6,069 nt of DNA from Pseudomonadota bacterium. GTDB lineage: Bacteria > Desulfobacterota > Desulfobulbia > Desulfobulbales > Desulfobulbaceae. Where the stretch lies: the NCBI GenBank assembly GCA_009778235.1, contig WRKE01000179.1:1-6069 (forward strand), in the 5' to 3' direction. The notes below the pieces were generated by a model that saw only the letters and a list, made by a program, of their open reading frames with translations, had not been told where the DNA came from and did not search any database. Shown piece by piece: positions 5,491-6,069 of this stretch. The number at the start of each line of letters is the position of its first letter. Within the stretch, counting starts at the first letter, position 1. The position numbers and the translations under genes are program-made.

Positions 5491-5515
5491 CCCGGTCCTT
5501 TCGGGACCATCTGGG
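5491..5515. other. Hairpin-forming sequence upstream of the HEAT gene
   Basis: GGTCC (5494-5498) and GGACC (5504-5508) pair perfectly around a 5-nt loop. Outer CCC (5491-5493) and GGG (5513-5515) can extend the stem across a four-base bulge. If the HEAT gene starts at 5445 this lies in its untranslated leader, or near its promoter; with the earlier starts it would be coding. No T-run follows on either strand, so it is not a standard terminator. Confidence 0.3.
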
Positions 5516-5532
5516 AATGATTGCCAGGTCGC

Positions 5533-5561
5533 TTGACACAATTTTTTTTCGTGAGTAGAAG
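5533..5561 (+). promoter_or_regulatory. Predicted sigma-70-type promoter of the response regulator gene
   Basis: A perfect TTGACA (5533-5538) is separated by exactly 17 bp from TAGAAG (5556-5561), which matches the -10 consensus at four of six positions. The spacer contains a run of eight T (5542-5549), which may give it intrinsic curvature. Transcription would start near 5568, leaving a leader of about 40 nt before the ATG at 5609. No comparably good promoter was found on the opposite strand for the HEAT-helicase operon. Confidence 0.6.
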
Positions 5562-5608
5562 TGGTAAAAGAAACGAATAATCATCGAGTAAACCAAGATA
5601 CCCTGTCC

Positions 5609-6069
5609 ATGATTGAACCGCAACTCTCCCCGCCTTCTTTGGCTGTGGCCGAAGACGAACTGCTCGATGGCGACGAATGTATCGTCATCGTCGATGATTC
5701 CTTGGATCTGGTCACTCTGGTGCAGGATTTTCTGGGGCAACGGGGCCTGGCCACCATCATCGCCGGTTCCGCCGACTCGCTGCGCCACCAGCTTGCCGAG
5801 CACAAGGCCGCCCTGGTTCTGCTGGATATTAACCTGCCCGACGCCGACGGCACCACGCTTTTGCCGGAGTTGAAACGCGATTATCCGGACCTGGCGGTGA
5901 TCATGCTGACCGCGGTCACCGACTTGCAGACCGCGCTGGCCTGCCTCCGCTATGGCGCCGACGATTATCTGACCAAGCCGGTCAGGTTTGGCGACCTGTT
6001 GGCCACCGTGCACCGCGTGCTTGAGAAACGGCGGTTGACCATCCGCAACCGCCTGTACCAGCGCCAGAT
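5609..6069 (+). CDS. Response regulator, receiver domain (3' end outside the window)
   Basis: The 153 visible codons encode a short acidic leader and a full receiver (REC) domain. The acidic pair D29-D30 follows beta strand 1 (CIVIVDD), the phospho-acceptor is D73 (LVLLDINLPD), T101 lies in VIMLTAV, and the conserved K123-P124 is in DDYLTKPV; all key residues of an active receiver are present. A sensor kinase would phosphorylate D73 and switch on whatever output follows. The visible end (VLEKRRLTIRN followed by RLYQRQ) looks like the start of a helical linker, as seen before HD-GYP, PAS or kinase modules or a coiled coil, but the output is not visible, so no function can be assigned. It is transcribed divergently from the HEAT-helicase operon. 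The ATG at 5609 lacks a strong ribosome binding site; an in-frame GTG at 5561 overlaps the predicted -10 box and is less likely. Confidence 0.9.
   Translation, partial: MIEPQLSPPSLAVAEDELLDGDECIVIVDDSLDLVTLVQDFLGQRGLATIIAGSADSLRHQLAEHKAALVLLDINLPDADGTTLLPELKRDYPDLAVIMLTAVTDLQTALACLRYGADDYLTKPVRFGDLLATVHRVLEKRRLTIRNRLYQRQ

Noticed and set aside
5446..5541. N-terminal extension of the HEAT protein to TTG 5541 or ATG 5484
   Set aside because: The added residues are not repeat-like and would run through the hairpin sequence; ATG 5445 is simpler, though 5484 cannot be fully excluded.
5402..6013. Minus-strand 203-residue open frame opposite the response regulator
   Set aside because: It overlaps the receiver domain, whose D73, T101 and K123 residues prove the plus-strand frame; the antisense product has no recognisable features.

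Overview
The window looks like a chromosomal segment of a GC-rich Gram-negative bacterium. The gene types (a polyprenyl diphosphate synthase with long-chain features, a YoaA/DinG-type helicase, a HEAT-repeat protein and a YibQ-type divergent polysaccharide deacetylase) and their tight packing would suit a proteobacterium or one of the former deltaproteobacteria (Desulfobacterota-like). That placement is inference from gene content and base composition only; nothing here identifies a species.

Layout. Positions 1-1095 are accessory or repeat-rich. A two-gene type II toxin-antitoxin operon on the minus strand (RelB/DinJ-type antitoxin 630-361, YoeB-type toxin 368-108) lies between two nearly identical direct copies of a short repeat (8-107 and 702-824). 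A third, left-half copy follows (847-907). Then comes about 110 bp with no supportable gene, and a very AT-rich patch (1011-1070, 7 G/C in 60 bases) holding a 38-bp near-perfect palindrome and a second smaller inverted repeat.

Positions 1096-5445 are a compact four-gene minus-strand run. Reading 5' to 3' it is: HEAT-repeat protein (5445-5011), YoaA/DinG-family iron-sulfur helicase (5018-3042, overlapping by 8 nt), octaprenyl-type diphosphate synthase (3036-2020, 5-nt gap) and YibQ-like divergent polysaccharide deacetylase (2007-1096, 12-nt gap). The spacing implies one transcription unit. It joins DNA repair (helicase), isoprenoid/quinone biosynthesis (IspB-like) and cell-envelope glycan handling (YibQ-like), so it is more likely a housekeeping operon than a single pathway.

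Positions 5446-6069 hold a divergent intergenic region with a good sigma-70-type promoter on the plus strand (TTGACA, 17 bp, TAGAAG). It is followed by the start of a response regulator (5609 to the window end) with a complete receiver domain; its output domain lies outside the window.

I found no clear undescribed multi-gene system. The points most worth following are the toxin-antitoxin cassette fitted exactly between two copies of a structured repeat (the toxin stop codon touches the repeat end), the repeat's own terminal-inverted-repeat design, and the AT-only palindrome at the boundary between accessory and housekeeping DNA.
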